Below the pieces are notes generated by a model. The model made no database searches, was not told the DNA's origin, and was given only the letters and a program-made list of their open reading frames with translations. From contig DASQXE010000030.1 of the NCBI GenBank assembly GCA_035639875.1, positions 1 to 5,137 of the forward strand: a stretch of DNA of 5,137 bases, in the 5' to 3' direction. Position numbers and translations under genes: made by a program. Shown piece after piece: positions 4,851-5,137 of the stretch. Position 1 is the first letter of the stretch. Each line of letters starts with the position of its first letter. The stretch comes from JAIBJP01 sp035639875 (lineage in GTDB: Bacteria; Actinomycetota; Thermoleophilia; Gaiellales; Gaiellaceae).

Positions 4851-5137
4851 CTACGACCTCCGCGGGTAGCCCGAAGCAGCCATGAAGGCTTCGGCCATCG
4901 CACGGTAGCCCGCGTCAGTCGGATGAGGATCTCCCTTCGAGCAGAAGAAGGTGAGGCGGCAGAGCCGGGCTTGCTGGGTCTTGATGTTCCCGGACCCGTC
5001 CAGCGCCGCGAACATGTTCGCGACACGGGCGCGCGACGCGATCGCGGACCGCTTGATGGCGGCGTCGAGCGAGCGGTAGAGCGGCTCCGCCCGTGCAAGG
5101 CGATCGGCCTCGGGGTTCCAGGCGCCCGTGACGATGA
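4851..5137 (-). CDS. SGNH/GDSL hydrolase, C-terminal part; start beyond right edge
   Basis: The last 94 residues of a gene entering from the right can be read, ending at TAG 4853-4851. DPHPTDAGYRAMAEAF (69-84 of the visible part) is block V of SGNH/GDSL esterases: D69 and H71 are the catalytic Asp and general-base His of the Ser-Asp-His triad, and GY followed by an alanine-rich helix is the typical end. The visible part begins with IVTGAWNPEADRL, resembling the strand and NP turn that precede the last helices in this family. Two cysteines (59 and 65) flank RLTFF and could pair if the enzyme is secreted, as many members are. The Ser block (GDS) and any signal peptide lie outside the window. 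The substrate is unknown; esters of lipids, acylated sugars or polysaccharides are possible. It is separated from the sugar operon by the tRNA fragment and terminator, so a functional link is not implied. Confidence 0.85.
   Translation of the reverse strand, partial: IVTGAWNPEADRLARAEPLYRSLDAAIKRSAIASRARVANMFAALDGSGNIKTQQARLCRLTFFCSKGDPHPTDAGYRAMAEAFMAASGYPRRS

Noticed and set aside
4521..5137. An intact tRNA-Met interrupted by an intron, with its 5' half further right
   Set aside because: No AGCGGGG acceptor strand or D arm is found to the end of the window, and the break is at the 5' side of the anticodon loop rather than next to the anticodon 3' side where bacterial tRNA introns usually lie. 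A very distant 5' half cannot be excluded.

Overview
The window is high-GC throughout with compact, overlapping genes. This fits an actinobacterial-type genome. The ManA-like and SGNH proteins look like those of the Solirubrobacterales/Thermoleophilia, but that placement is an impression from sequence style, not something I could test.

Region 1 (1-4348, all minus strand) is a tightly packed sugar or polyol utilisation operon, read right to left: a PfkB/ribokinase-family kinase, a class I (DeoC/FbaB/LacD-type) aldolase, a Gfo/Idh/MocA oxidoreductase, a CUT2-type sugar ABC transporter ATPase, and a ManA-like phosphosugar isomerase that runs off the left edge. The first three genes overlap (ATGA, 4 bp; then 8 bp). 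The last two follow gaps of 35 and 11 bp. The set implies uptake, redox or isomerisation, phosphorylation and aldol cleavage, which is a lower-glycolysis-like route for an unidentified sugar. The transporter permease and binding protein are not in view, nor is a regulator. The isomerase has no ATG, GTG or TTG start in frame and appears to begin at CTG behind a good ribosome binding site.

Region 2 (4349-4850) has no credible gene. It holds the kinase leader with a dyad that could be an operator, a strong minus-strand intrinsic terminator, and just upstream of that terminator the 3' part of a tRNA-Met(CAU) gene. The tRNA sequence stops matching at the 5' side of the anticodon loop, and no 5' half lies in the remaining roughly 570 bp. 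This is the usual trace of an integrative element that used a tRNA 3' end as its attachment site. Short helically phased GCAAAA/CTTGCA repeats lie on both sides of the fragment and may be recombinase arm sites.

Region 3 (4851-5137, minus) is the C-terminal end of an SGNH/GDSL hydrolase whose start lies beyond the right edge. A 12-bp perfect hairpin follows it.

The most notable points are the uncharacterised sugar pathway operon and the tRNA-fragment junction beside it. No integrase, CRISPR array, insertion sequence or defence system is visible.
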